Part shown: one piece after another, positions 1-6,515 of the stretch
Numbering within the stretch: the stretch's first letter is position 1
How the letters are laid out: the number at the start of each line of letters is the position of its first letter
DNA from: Bradyrhizobium sp.
GTDB taxonomy: Bacteria > Pseudomonadota > Alphaproteobacteria > Rhizobiales > Xanthobacteraceae
DNA: 7,444 nt
Direction of reading: 5' to 3'
Assembly: GCA_019243075.1 (NCBI GenBank)
Contig: JAFAUV010000238.1
Location: 1-7,444, forward strand
Translations under genes and position numbers: made by a program
The notes under the pieces: model-generated
Database searches by the model: none
What the model was told of the DNA's origin: nothing
Seen by the model: only the letters and a program-made list of their open reading frames with translations

Positions 1-50
1 AGGTAAAGAAACGATGCGTCCAGCGAGGACAGTTTCTTGCCGTCACCCAT
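1..50 (-). CDS. WS/DGAT-family O-acyltransferase, N-terminal fragment (cut by left window edge)
   Basis: Reading leftward from the ATG at 50-48, the sequence encodes MGDGKKLSSLDASFLY and runs off the window. The LSxLDASFLY pattern is the characteristic start of wax ester synthase/acyl-CoA:diacylglycerol acyltransferases, which join an acyl-CoA to a fatty alcohol or diacylglycerol to make storage lipid. The catalytic HHxxxDG motif would lie about 130 residues in and is not visible. The start is well supported: a GGGAGG ribosome binding site sits 5 bases upstream, and a plausible promoter lies about 55 bases upstream. The DUF6489 gene lies 160 bases upstream on the same strand. Only 16 full codons are present, so the family call rests on a short but distinctive motif. 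Not all family members make wax esters or triacylglycerol in vivo. Confidence 0.72.
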   Translation of the reverse strand, partial: MGDGKKLSSLDASFLY

Positions 51-55
51 GCTTT

Positions 56-61
56 CCTCCC
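56..61 (-). promoter_or_regulatory. Ribosome binding site of the acyltransferase gene
   Basis: On the minus strand GGGAGG is followed by 5 bases and then the ATG at 50. This near-perfect Shine-Dalgarno fixes the start of the truncated left-edge gene and supports it being a real gene despite its short visible part. Confidence 0.75.
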
Positions 62-74
62 GAAACAACCGCCG

Positions 75-86
75 GTGCGTTCGCAC
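75..86. repeat. 12-base inverted repeat in the acyltransferase leader
   Basis: GTGCG-TT-CGCAC has 5-base perfect arms around a 2-base centre. It lies between the candidate promoter (103-132) and the ribosome binding site of the left-edge acyltransferase gene. It could be an operator half-site pair or a small leader hairpin. Short GC-rich palindromes also occur by chance in DNA of this composition. Confidence 0.3.
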
Positions 87-102
87 TTCTGGGGCTCAAG
101 GG

Positions 103-132
103 ATTGTGCCCGTTCCGGGGGCGCATAGGCAA
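103..132 (-). promoter_or_regulatory. Candidate sigma-70-type promoter for the acyltransferase gene
   Basis: On the minus strand a -35-like TTGCCT (132-127) and a -10-like CACAAT (108-103) are separated by 18 bases; each matches its consensus at four of six positions. Transcription would start near 96-97, leaving a leader of about 46 bases before the ATG at 50. It lies in the 160-base gap after the DUF6489 gene, so the acyltransferase may be transcribed on its own. The match is by eye only. Confidence 0.33.
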
Positions 133-210
133 TGGCAAAAGGAAGCCGCCGGCTGCCGAGTTTTGCCGCAAAGGCACGGCGAAGCCCTCAGGCCGACTGA
201 AGCGGTCCTG

Positions 211-468
211 CTACTTCTTCCTCTTGTTATCGCCGAGCGCGCCGAGCCCGATCATGCTGGTGAACATGTCCTGCATCCGCTCGGCGAATTTGGGATCGAA
301 TGTGAACCAGGTCTGCATCAGCGATTCCGGCGATATCTTCTCGATATTGGCAGTCATCTGCTGCTGCAGCTTGTCCATGACGGCCGCCTGCATCGGGGCA
401 AGGTCGGGCAGGCCGAAGAACTGCCGGGCTTCGAGGGGCGTGCAGTCGATCTCGATGTTAACCTTCAT
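211..468 (-). CDS. DUF6489-family small protein, function unknown
   Basis: This 85-residue protein begins MKVNIEIDCTPLEAR and contains FFGLPDLAPMQ (residues 17-27), a pattern I associate with the DUF6489 family of alphaproteobacteria. The N-terminal strand and the 'CTPxEARxFFGLPD' stretch are followed by two predicted amphipathic helices (about 24-45 and 59-75). The tail is basic (DNKRKK). There is no signal peptide or membrane segment, so it is probably cytoplasmic. The ATG at 468 is preceded by AGGAG at a 5-base spacing, which fixes the start. The helix-rich C-terminal half, with repeated Gln and Met, loosely recalls small phasin-like or polymer-associated proteins, and the next gene downstream encodes a storage-lipid type acyltransferase. 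A link to lipid or polyester granules is inference only. Nothing in the protein suggests an enzyme. Confidence 0.75.
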   Translation of the reverse strand: MKVNIEIDCTPLEARQFFGLPDLAPMQAAVMDKLQQQMTANIEKISPESLMQTWFTFDPKFAERMQDMFTSMIGLGALGDNKRKK

Positions 469-473
469 TTCCG

Positions 474-478
474 CTCCT
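474..478 (-). promoter_or_regulatory. Ribosome binding site of the DUF6489 gene
   Basis: AGGAG on the minus strand is followed by CGGAA and the ATG at 468, a 5-base spacing. It decides the start codon of the 85-residue protein. Confidence 0.65.
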
Positions 479-503
479 GGCCGGCGCTTTTGACGGGTAG
501 CGC

Positions 504-533
504 AGTATCACAGCACCCGGCGCCGCCGCGCAA
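504..533 (-). promoter_or_regulatory. Weak candidate promoter for the DUF6489 gene
   Basis: On the minus strand TTGCGC (533-528) and GATACT (509-504) are separated by 18 bases. The -10 matches TATAAT at four of six positions, but the -35 keeps only TTG. Transcription would begin near 497, giving a leader of about 30 bases. Visual match only. Confidence 0.25.
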
Positions 534-578
534 GCGAGCAGATTGCCCTGCTGCAACGCATCCGGCCATCGCTTCGAA

Positions 579-594
579 GGCTGGTCAACCAGCC
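579..594. repeat. 16-base inverted repeat, possible operator
   Basis: GGCTGGT-CA-ACCAGCC has perfect 7-base arms with a 2-base centre. It lies inside the divergent intergenic region, 111 bases upstream of the DUF6489 start and 207 bases upstream of the binding-protein gene. The core TGGT-N2-ACCA is loosely like the GT/AC half-sites bound by FadR-type GntR regulators, but no such gene is visible. A short GGTTTT follows on the plus strand. A terminator is unlikely because no plus-strand gene precedes it. Confidence 0.45.
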
Positions 595-669
595 GGTTTT
601 GCCGCGGTGCGGCCGGAAGTCGAATAGGGAGGCCGCATGCGCGCCGCCCGGACGGAAATCAGTCAACAC

Positions 670-687
670 GGTTTGCCCATGCAAACC
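670..687. repeat. 18-base inverted repeat, possible operator for the importer operon
   Basis: GGTTTGC-CCAT-GCAAACC has perfect 7-base arms around a 4-base centre. The right arm ends 113 bases upstream of the binding-protein start codon, a normal place for a regulator to control the importer promoter. It is the longest AT-containing palindrome in the region, so it is less easily explained by GC bias. A hairpin role is possible but there is no T-tract, so a dimeric repressor or activator site is the better guess. Confidence 0.45.
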
Positions 688-785
688 CCCGCCCGCTCTA
701 GGGAAATGCCGCTTGCGCGGCGGCCAGGTTCTGGCAACATGTTCGACCATATCCTGGCGAGGCTGCAACAAAGCAGGCGCCCAGC

Positions 786-791
786 GGAGAG
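786..791 (+). promoter_or_regulatory. Ribosome binding site of the substrate-binding protein gene
   Basis: GGAGAG precedes the ATG at 801 by 9 bases. It supports that start, which also places the signal peptide correctly at the N-terminus. Confidence 0.6.
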
Positions 792-800
792 CGCAGATAG

Positions 801-2402
<1,602 letters not shown>

Positions 2403-2432
2403 GGCAATGGAATTGTGAGGTCCGGGGCAGCG

Positions 2433-2445
2433 TTCCGCTTCGGGA
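2433..2445 (+). repeat. Small hairpin in the gap between binding-protein and permease genes
   Basis: TTCCG-CTT-CGGGA can form a 5-base stem with one G-U pair and a 3-base loop. It lies in the 88-base gap after the binding-protein stop codon. Such hairpins often stabilise the upstream message or partly end transcription, so that more binding protein than permease is made. No U-tract follows (the next bases are TCTTGTGTTC), so it is not a strong terminator. Confidence 0.25.
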
Positions 2446-2476
2446 TCTTGTGTTCAGCGGCGCAACGAAGCGCACA

Positions 2477-2486
2477 GAAGAAGGGA
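2477..2486 (+). promoter_or_regulatory. Ribosome binding site of the first permease gene
   Basis: GAAGAAGGGA ends 4 bases before the ATG at 2491. It favours this start over the internal ATG at codon 16, which would remove half of the first membrane segment. Confidence 0.5.
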
Positions 2487-2490
2487 TCGC

Positions 2491-3471
2491 ATGCTCGCTT
2501 TCACTGTTCGCCGGGCGATCCAGGCGATCGGAGTCATGATCGCCGTCGGCATCATCGCGTTCTCGATGTTCCGTTTCGCCGGCGATCCCGTCAACCAGAT
2601 GGTCTCGATCGACACCCCGGCCGCCGAGCGCGCCGCGATCCGTGAGCAACTCGGGTTGAACGATCCGATCCCGGTGCAGTTCGTGCGCTACTTCGCCGGC
2701 GCCGCGCAATTCAACTTCGGCATCTCCTATCAATTCCGCCAGCCCGTCGCGACGCTGCTGAAGGAGCGAATGCCGGCGACCTTGGAGCTTGCGACCGTCG
2801 CCACCATTCTGGCGATCGTGTTCGGCATCCTGACGGGCGTCTATTCGGCGCTGCGCCGCGACTCGATCCCGGCGAAAATCCTGCAGGCAGTGTCGCTGAT
2901 CGGCATCTCGCTGCCGACCTTCCTGATCGGCATTCTCCTGATCTATCTGTTCGCGGTCACCCTCGGCTGGCTGCCCTCGTTCGGGCGCGGCCAGGTGGTG
3001 CGGATCGGCTGGTGGACGACCGGGCTCCTCACCGTCTCCGGCCTGAAGGCGCTGATCATGCCCTCGGTCACGCTCGGGCTGTTCCAGATGACGCTGATCA
3101 TGCGGCTGGTGCGCGCCGAGATGCTGGAAGTGCTGCGCACCGACTATATCCGCTTCGCCCGCGCCCGCGGCCTCACCACCCGTGCCATCCACTTCGGCCA
3201 CGCGCTGCGTAACACGCTTGTGCCCGTGATCACCGTCGCAGGCCTGCAATTTGGCTCGGTAATTGCATTTGCGATCATCACCGAGACCGTGTTCCAATGG
3301 CCGGGAATGGGACTATTGTTCGTTCAAGCCGTGCAAAACGTCGATATTCCCATCATGGCGGCGTATCTCTTGATGGTGTCGCTGATCTTCGTCACCATCA
3401 ATCTTGCGGTCGACATCCTCTACACCGTCGTCGATCCGCGCCTGCGCGCGACCGTCAGCCGGGCGGGTTGA
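2491..3471 (+). CDS. ABC transporter permease, DppB/OppB type
   Basis: This 326-residue inner-membrane protein forms one half of the translocation channel. Predicted membrane segments lie at about 10-29, 99-120, 134-157, 188-207, 243-264 and 287-312, the six expected for this family. The N-terminal region carries GDPV (31-34) and FNFGISYQFRQPV (74-86), corresponding to the GDxGxS...PV motif of DppB proteins. The ATPase-contacting EAA loop is at about 217-248, with ARARGL at 223-228 and HALRN at 237-241. It ends with the classic YTVVDPRLR (311-319). The gene starts 88 bases after the binding-protein gene and stops 2 bases before the second permease gene, so the two permeases are probably translated together. 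Nothing is missing or odd. The fold does not reveal the substrate. Confidence 0.93.
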   Translation: MLAFTVRRAIQAIGVMIAVGIIAFSMFRFAGDPVNQMVSIDTPAAERAAIREQLGLNDPIPVQFVRYFAGAAQFNFGISYQFRQPVATLLKERMPATLELATVATILAIVFGILTGVYSALRRDSIPAKILQAVSLIGISLPTFLIGILLIYLFAVTLGWLPSFGRGQVVRIGWWTTGLLTVSGLKALIMPSVTLGLFQMTLIMRLVRAEMLEVLRTDYIRFARARGLTTRAIHFGHALRNTLVPVITVAGLQFGSVIAFAIITETVFQWPGMGLLFVQAVQNVDIPIMAAYLLMVSLIFVTINLAVDILYTVVDPRLRATVSRAG

Positions 3472-3473
3472 CC

Positions 3474-4439
3474 ATGAGCGACGCCGTCGTCCCCCATCGT
3501 GAAACAGGTGGAAGGCACGCATCGTCGTCGGGCTGGCTCAAGCGAGCGCTTGAAAGCGACCTGTTCCATTCCTTCCGCCGCTCCAGGCTCACGATGCTGG
3601 CGGCCGCGGTGACGCTGTCGTTCCTCCTGCTTGCGATCTTCGCCCCGCTGCTCTCGGTGCAGAACCCGTTCGATCCGGCGCAACTGCAACTCGCCAATTC
3701 GCGCTTCGCGCCACTCTGGACCGCCGACGGCCAGAGCCCATTCCTGCTCGGCACCGACGAGCAGGGCCGCGACGTGCTCTCGGCGATCCTCTACGGCCTT
3801 CGCATCTCGCTCGCGGTCGGCGTGCTGGGCGTCTTGTTCTCCGGCACGCTCGGCGTCGTGCTCGGCCTGATCGCCGGCTATGTCGGCGGCGCGGTCGATA
3901 GCCTGATCATGCGCATCGCCGACGTGCAGCTCACCTTCCCCGCCATCCTGATCGCGCTGCTCGTCAACGGCGTCGCCAAATCGGTGTTCGGCAACCGCTT
4001 GGACGCGACGAGCATGCTGGTCGTGCTGGTGATTGCCATCGGGCTGAGCTTCTGGGTGCAATATGCGCGCACGGTGCGCGGATCGGTGCTGGTCGAAAAG
4101 AACAAGGACTATGTCGCGGCCGCCCAGCTGATCGGCCTGCCCGCCCCCGTCATCATGCTGCGCCATGTGCTGCCGAATGCGATGGGGCCGGTGCTGGTGA
4201 TCGCCACCATCAACCTCGCGCTCGCGATCATCACGGAAGCGACGCTGTCGTTCCTCGGCGTCGGCCTGCCCGACACGATGCCCTCGCTCGGCACCCTGAT
4301 CCGGATCGGCAACAACTATCTGTTCTCCGGCGAGTGGTGGATCGTCGCCTTCCCCGGCATTGCGCTGGCGGCGCTGATCCTCTCCATCAACCTGCTCGGG
4401 GACTGGCTTCGCGACGCCCTCAATCCAAGACTGCGATGA
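3474..4439 (+). CDS. ABC transporter permease, DppC/OppC type
   Basis: This 321-residue inner-membrane protein pairs with the preceding permease. The start at 3474 (MSDAVVPHRE) lies 2 bases after the previous stop. The same frame is open further upstream, but that part would overlap the first permease and does not look like this family. A cytoplasmic N-terminal tail of about 38 residues is followed by membrane segments near 39-61, 110-135, 155-170, 180-199, 238-260 and 287-308. The DppC hallmark LLGTDEQGRDVLSAILYGLR lies at 91-110. The EAA loop is at 212-242 (DYVAAAQLIGLPAP onward). The end GDWLRDALNPRLR is typical. There is no clear Shine-Dalgarno, which fits translational coupling to the upstream gene. 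Its TGA overlaps the next gene's ATG (ATGA at 4436-4439). Confidence 0.93.
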   Translation: MSDAVVPHRETGGRHASSSGWLKRALESDLFHSFRRSRLTMLAAAVTLSFLLLAIFAPLLSVQNPFDPAQLQLANSRFAPLWTADGQSPFLLGTDEQGRDVLSAILYGLRISLAVGVLGVLFSGTLGVVLGLIAGYVGGAVDSLIMRIADVQLTFPAILIALLVNGVAKSVFGNRLDATSMLVVLVIAIGLSFWVQYARTVRGSVLVEKNKDYVAAAQLIGLPAPVIMLRHVLPNAMGPVLVIATINLALAIITEATLSFLGVGLPDTMPSLGTLIRIGNNYLFSGEWWIVAFPGIALAALILSINLLGDWLRDALNPRLR

Positions 4440-5422
4440 CCGAACCCGTCCTCTCCGTGCGCAACCTTCAGGTGGAATTCGCCACCCGCCGCCACACCTT
4501 GCGCGCGATCGACGGCGTCTCCTTCGACATCGCCAAGGGCGAGGTGCTCGGCGTGGTCGGCGAGTCCGGCGCCGGCAAGTCGGTCACCGGGCTTGCGGTG
4601 ATCGGATTGATCGATCCGCCGGGCAGAATCTGCGGCGGCGAAATCCGGCTCTCGGGCCTGCGCATCGACCATCTGCCGGCGGAGGAAATCCGCCGCATTC
4701 GAGGCAAAAGGGTCGGCATGATCTTCCAGGACCCGCTCACCAGCCTCAACCCGCTCTACCGGATCGGCGACCAGATCGTCGAGACCATCAAGACCCACAT
4801 GTCACTCTCCGATTCTGCCGCGCGCAAGCGCGCCATCGACCTGCTCGCCGAAGTCGGCATCCCCGCGCCCGACAAGCGCATCGACGGCTACCCGCACGAG
4901 TTCTCCGGCGGCATGCGCCAGCGCGTAGTGATTGCGCTTGCGATCTGCGCCGAGCCGGAGCTGATCATCGCGGACGAGCCGACCACCGCGCTCGACGTCT
5001 CCGTGCAGGCGCAGATCATCGGCCTGATCAAGCGGCTCGGCCGCGACCATGGCACCGCCGTGATGCTGGTGACCCACGACATGGGGGTGATCGCCGAGAC
5101 CTGCGATCGCGTCGCGGTAATGTATTCCGGGCGCATCGCCGAGATCGGCCCGGTCGGGGACGTCGTGCGCAATCCGCTGCATCCCTATGCCAGGGGTCTG
5201 ATGGGCGCGATCCCGACGCTCGCCGGCGACGACAAGCGGCTGGTGCAGATTCCGGGCGCGATGCCGCGGTTGTCGGCGATCCCGCCGGGCTGCTCGTTCA
5301 ATCCGCGCTGCGCATTCGCCTTCGAGCGCTGCCGCATCGAGCGGCCGGAGCCAATCCGGCGCGGCGCGCAAGCGGTCGCCTGCCACCTCTTCGACGCGTC
5401 GGTGAAGGACAGCGCGGCATGA
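4436..5422 (+). CDS. ABC transporter ATP-binding protein, DppD/OppD type, with C-terminal four-cysteine domain
   Basis: This 328-residue cytoplasmic ATPase is one of the two that power the importer. All ABC motifs are intact: Walker A GESGAGKS (42-49), Q-loop Gln98, signature FSGGMRQR (156-163), Walker B with Asp180-Glu181, D-loop ALD (185-187) and H-loop His214. The C-terminal oligopeptide-transporter domain begins near NPLHPYARGLMGAIP (246-260). It contains Cys286, Cys292, Cys299 and Cys316 (C-x5-C-x6-C-x16-C), the arrangement reported to hold a [4Fe-4S] cluster in DppD/DppF-type ATPases. The start at 4436 overlaps the permease stop by 4 bases and has no obvious ribosome binding site, so it probably depends on translational coupling. 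An upstream extension in the same frame would overlap the permease and is not supported. Confidence 0.93.
   Translation: MTEPVLSVRNLQVEFATRRHTLRAIDGVSFDIAKGEVLGVVGESGAGKSVTGLAVIGLIDPPGRICGGEIRLSGLRIDHLPAEEIRRIRGKRVGMIFQDPLTSLNPLYRIGDQIVETIKTHMSLSDSAARKRAIDLLAEVGIPAPDKRIDGYPHEFSGGMRQRVVIALAICAEPELIIADEPTTALDVSVQAQIIGLIKRLGRDHGTAVMLVTHDMGVIAETCDRVAVMYSGRIAEIGPVGDVVRNPLHPYARGLMGAIPTLAGDDKRLVQIPGAMPRLSAIPPGCSFNPRCAFAFERCRIERPEPIRRGAQAVACHLFDASVKDSAA
5404..5409 (+). promoter_or_regulatory. Ribosome binding site of the second ATPase gene
   Basis: GAAGGA lies 9 bases before the ATG at 5419, inside the last codons of the preceding ATPase gene. It gives this overlapping gene its own initiation signal, unlike the two genes before it. 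Confidence 0.45.
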
Positions 5423-6411
5423 GCACGGCGCCCTTTGTCGATGTGAAGAATTTGCGTCGCGTGTTCGATGTCTCAAAGCCGTGGCTCAACCGCGTGCTCG
5501 AAGGCGGCCATCTCGAATACCTCAAAGCCGTCGACGGCGTCTCCTTCGACATCGGAAAGGGCGAGACTTTTGCGCTGGTCGGCGAATCCGGCTCTGGAAA
5601 AACCACGGTCGCACGCATGATGGTGGGGTTGTTGCCGCCGACCTCGGGCGAGGTCCTGATCGACGGCGTCTCCATGACCAGTGCGAAACAGGCGCAGGCG
5701 CGCCAGCGCCTGCGGCGGCGCATCCAGATGGTGTTCCAGGACCCGTATGCCAGCCTCAACCCGCGCTTGCGGGTCCACGCGATCGTGTCCGAGCCGATCC
5801 GCGCCTTCAATTTGATCGAAGGCGAGCGCCAGATCAGGGACCGCATCGGCGAGTTGCTCGCGCTGGTCGGCCTGCATGCCGACGACGGCGGCAAATTTCC
5901 GCATGAATTTTCCGGCGGCCAGCGGCAGCGCATCGCGATTGCGCGCGCGCTCGCCTCCAATGCCGAGTTCATCGTCTGCGACGAGCCGACCTCGGCGCTC
6001 GACGTGTCCGTGCAGGCGCAGATTCTCAACTTGATGCGCGATCTGCAGGACAAGTTCGGCCTGACCTATCTCTTCATCAGCCATAACCTCGCCGTGGTCC
6101 GCCACATGGCGAACCGTATCGGCGTGATGTATCTCGGCCGCATTGTCGAGATCGCGCAAGGGCGCGAGCTCTTCGATAACCCGCGCATGCCCTATACCAA
6201 AATGCTGCTCGGCGCGGTGCCGGATCTGGCGATGAGTGGCCGGCAGCGGATTCCCGTGAGAGGCGAAATCCCCAACCCGATCGACCCTCCGCCGGGCTGC
6301 GCCTTTAACCCGCGCTGCCCGCTGGCCTTCGATCTCTGCCGGACGCAAACGCCGGCGCTGGTCGACGGCGTCGCCTGCCACGCCGTCAATCTGGCGCCCA
6401 CGCCGGCGTGA
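5419..6411 (+). CDS. ABC transporter ATP-binding protein, DppF/OppF type, with C-terminal four-cysteine domain
   Basis: This 330-residue cytoplasmic ATPase is the second of the importer and a paralogue of the preceding gene product. Motifs are intact: Walker A GESGSGKT (55-62), Q-loop Gln107, signature FSGGQRQR (164-171), Walker B with Asp188-Glu189, D-loop ALD (193-195) and H-loop His222 (SHNL). A longer loop than in the paralogue precedes the Walker A strand (PWLNRVLEGGHLEYL, 21-35), as is usual for DppF-type proteins. The C-terminal domain carries Cys294, Cys300, Cys307 and Cys320 (C-x5-C-x6-C-x12-C), a likely iron-sulfur ligand set. Its ATG overlaps the preceding TGA by 4 bases. It is the last transporter gene; a 104-base gap then leads to the GGT-family gene. 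Confidence 0.93.
   Translation: MSTAPFVDVKNLRRVFDVSKPWLNRVLEGGHLEYLKAVDGVSFDIGKGETFALVGESGSGKTTVARMMVGLLPPTSGEVLIDGVSMTSAKQAQARQRLRRRIQMVFQDPYASLNPRLRVHAIVSEPIRAFNLIEGERQIRDRIGELLALVGLHADDGGKFPHEFSGGQRQRIAIARALASNAEFIVCDEPTSALDVSVQAQILNLMRDLQDKFGLTYLFISHNLAVVRHMANRIGVMYLGRIVEIAQGRELFDNPRMPYTKMLLGAVPDLAMSGRQRIPVRGEIPNPIDPPPGCAFNPRCPLAFDLCRTQTPALVDGVACHAVNLAPTPA
6364..6387 (+). repeat. 8-base-stem inverted repeat near the 3' end of the second ATPase gene
   Basis: GACGGCGT and ACGCCGTC are perfect complements around an 8-base loop. The repeat is inside the coding sequence (residues about 316-323, around Cys320). It could form a stable RNA hairpin near the end of the transporter genes, but GC-rich coding DNA gives such matches by chance and there is no T-tract. 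Confidence 0.3.
6399..6410. repeat. 12-base perfect palindrome over the second ATPase stop codon
   Basis: CACGCCGGCGTG is self-complementary and includes two bases of the TGA stop at 6409-6411. With the hairpin just upstream (6364-6387) it makes a structured 3' end for the transporter message. No terminator T-run follows. Confidence 0.3.
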
Positions 6412-6447
6412 TCACGGAGATGCGAGCGGCTTGGCGGGCCTCTGGTA

Positions 6448-6459
6448 TGCCAGTTGGCA
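6448..6459. repeat. 12-base inverted repeat upstream of the GGT-family gene
   Basis: TGCCA-GT-TGGCA lies in the 104-base gap between the second ATPase gene and the GGT-family gene, 56 bases before the latter's start. It could be an operator if the enzyme has its own promoter, but I see no good -35/-10 pair nearby. The gap holds no gene. A TGA in frame with the enzyme at 6474-6476 closes its frame upstream. Confidence 0.25.
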
Positions 6460-6501
6460 GGATGCCGCCGCTGTGATCAAGTGCGCGCCGGCTCGATCAA
6501 G

Positions 6502-6506
6502 AAGGA
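6502..6506 (+). promoter_or_regulatory. Ribosome binding site of the GGT-family gene
   Basis: AAGGA ends 9 bases before the ATG at 6516, with a second purine-rich GAAGG closer in (6508-6512). No other start codon exists in this frame between the stop at 6474 and 6516, so the start is well fixed. Confidence 0.55.
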
Positions 6507-6515
6507 CGAAGGCCC

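Larger units (their letters stand above)
469..800. other. 332-base divergent intergenic region
   Basis: This stretch separates the leftward DUF6489 gene from the rightward ABC importer and should hold both promoters. Short open frames cross it (for example from 508, 599 and 637), but they have no recognisable protein features and mostly run antisense to or out of frame with the binding-protein gene. It contains two clean inverted repeats (579-594 and 670-687) and a weak leftward promoter candidate (504-533). An 8-base palindrome AACATGTT lies at 736-743. I could not find a convincing -35/-10 pair or a sigma-54 site for the importer. No regulator gene lies next to it inside the window. Confidence 0.6.

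Noticed and set aside
156..180. Stem-like sequence after the DUF6489 gene (TTTGC-C-GCAAA with outer GCCG/CGGC)
   Set aside because: The central loop would be a single base, and no T-tract follows on the minus strand, so it is not a credible terminator.
14..627. Plus-strand frames across the left 600 bases (14-493 and 37-627)
   Set aside because: They run antisense to the DUF6489 gene, which has a strong ribosome binding site and a recognisable family pattern. The plus-strand products look random.
673..701. TTGCCC-N17-CTCTAG as a sigma-70 promoter for the importer
   Set aside because: The -10 part lacks the conserved A at position 2 and the -35 overlaps the inverted repeat by design of that repeat. 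Too weak to call.
731..747. Possible sigma-54 promoter around CTGGCAACATGTTCGAC
   Set aside because: The GG element is present, but the GC dinucleotide at the required spacing is missing (GA instead), so the match fails at an essential position.
3297..3473. Upstream extension of the second permease frame
   Set aside because: These 59 codons overlap the first permease in another frame and do not resemble the DppC N-terminus. The ATG at 3474 gives the expected family length.
3420..4166. 248-codon minus-strand frame opposite the second permease gene
   Set aside because: Its composition (Gln, Asp, His, Arg, Glu rich) is typical of antisense translation of membrane-protein codons, and it overlaps a well-supported permease.
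5473..6381. Long minus-strand open frames opposite the second ATPase gene (also 5298-6053)
   Set aside because: The plus-strand ATPase has every ABC motif intact, while the antisense products have no recognisable domain and no ribosome binding site.
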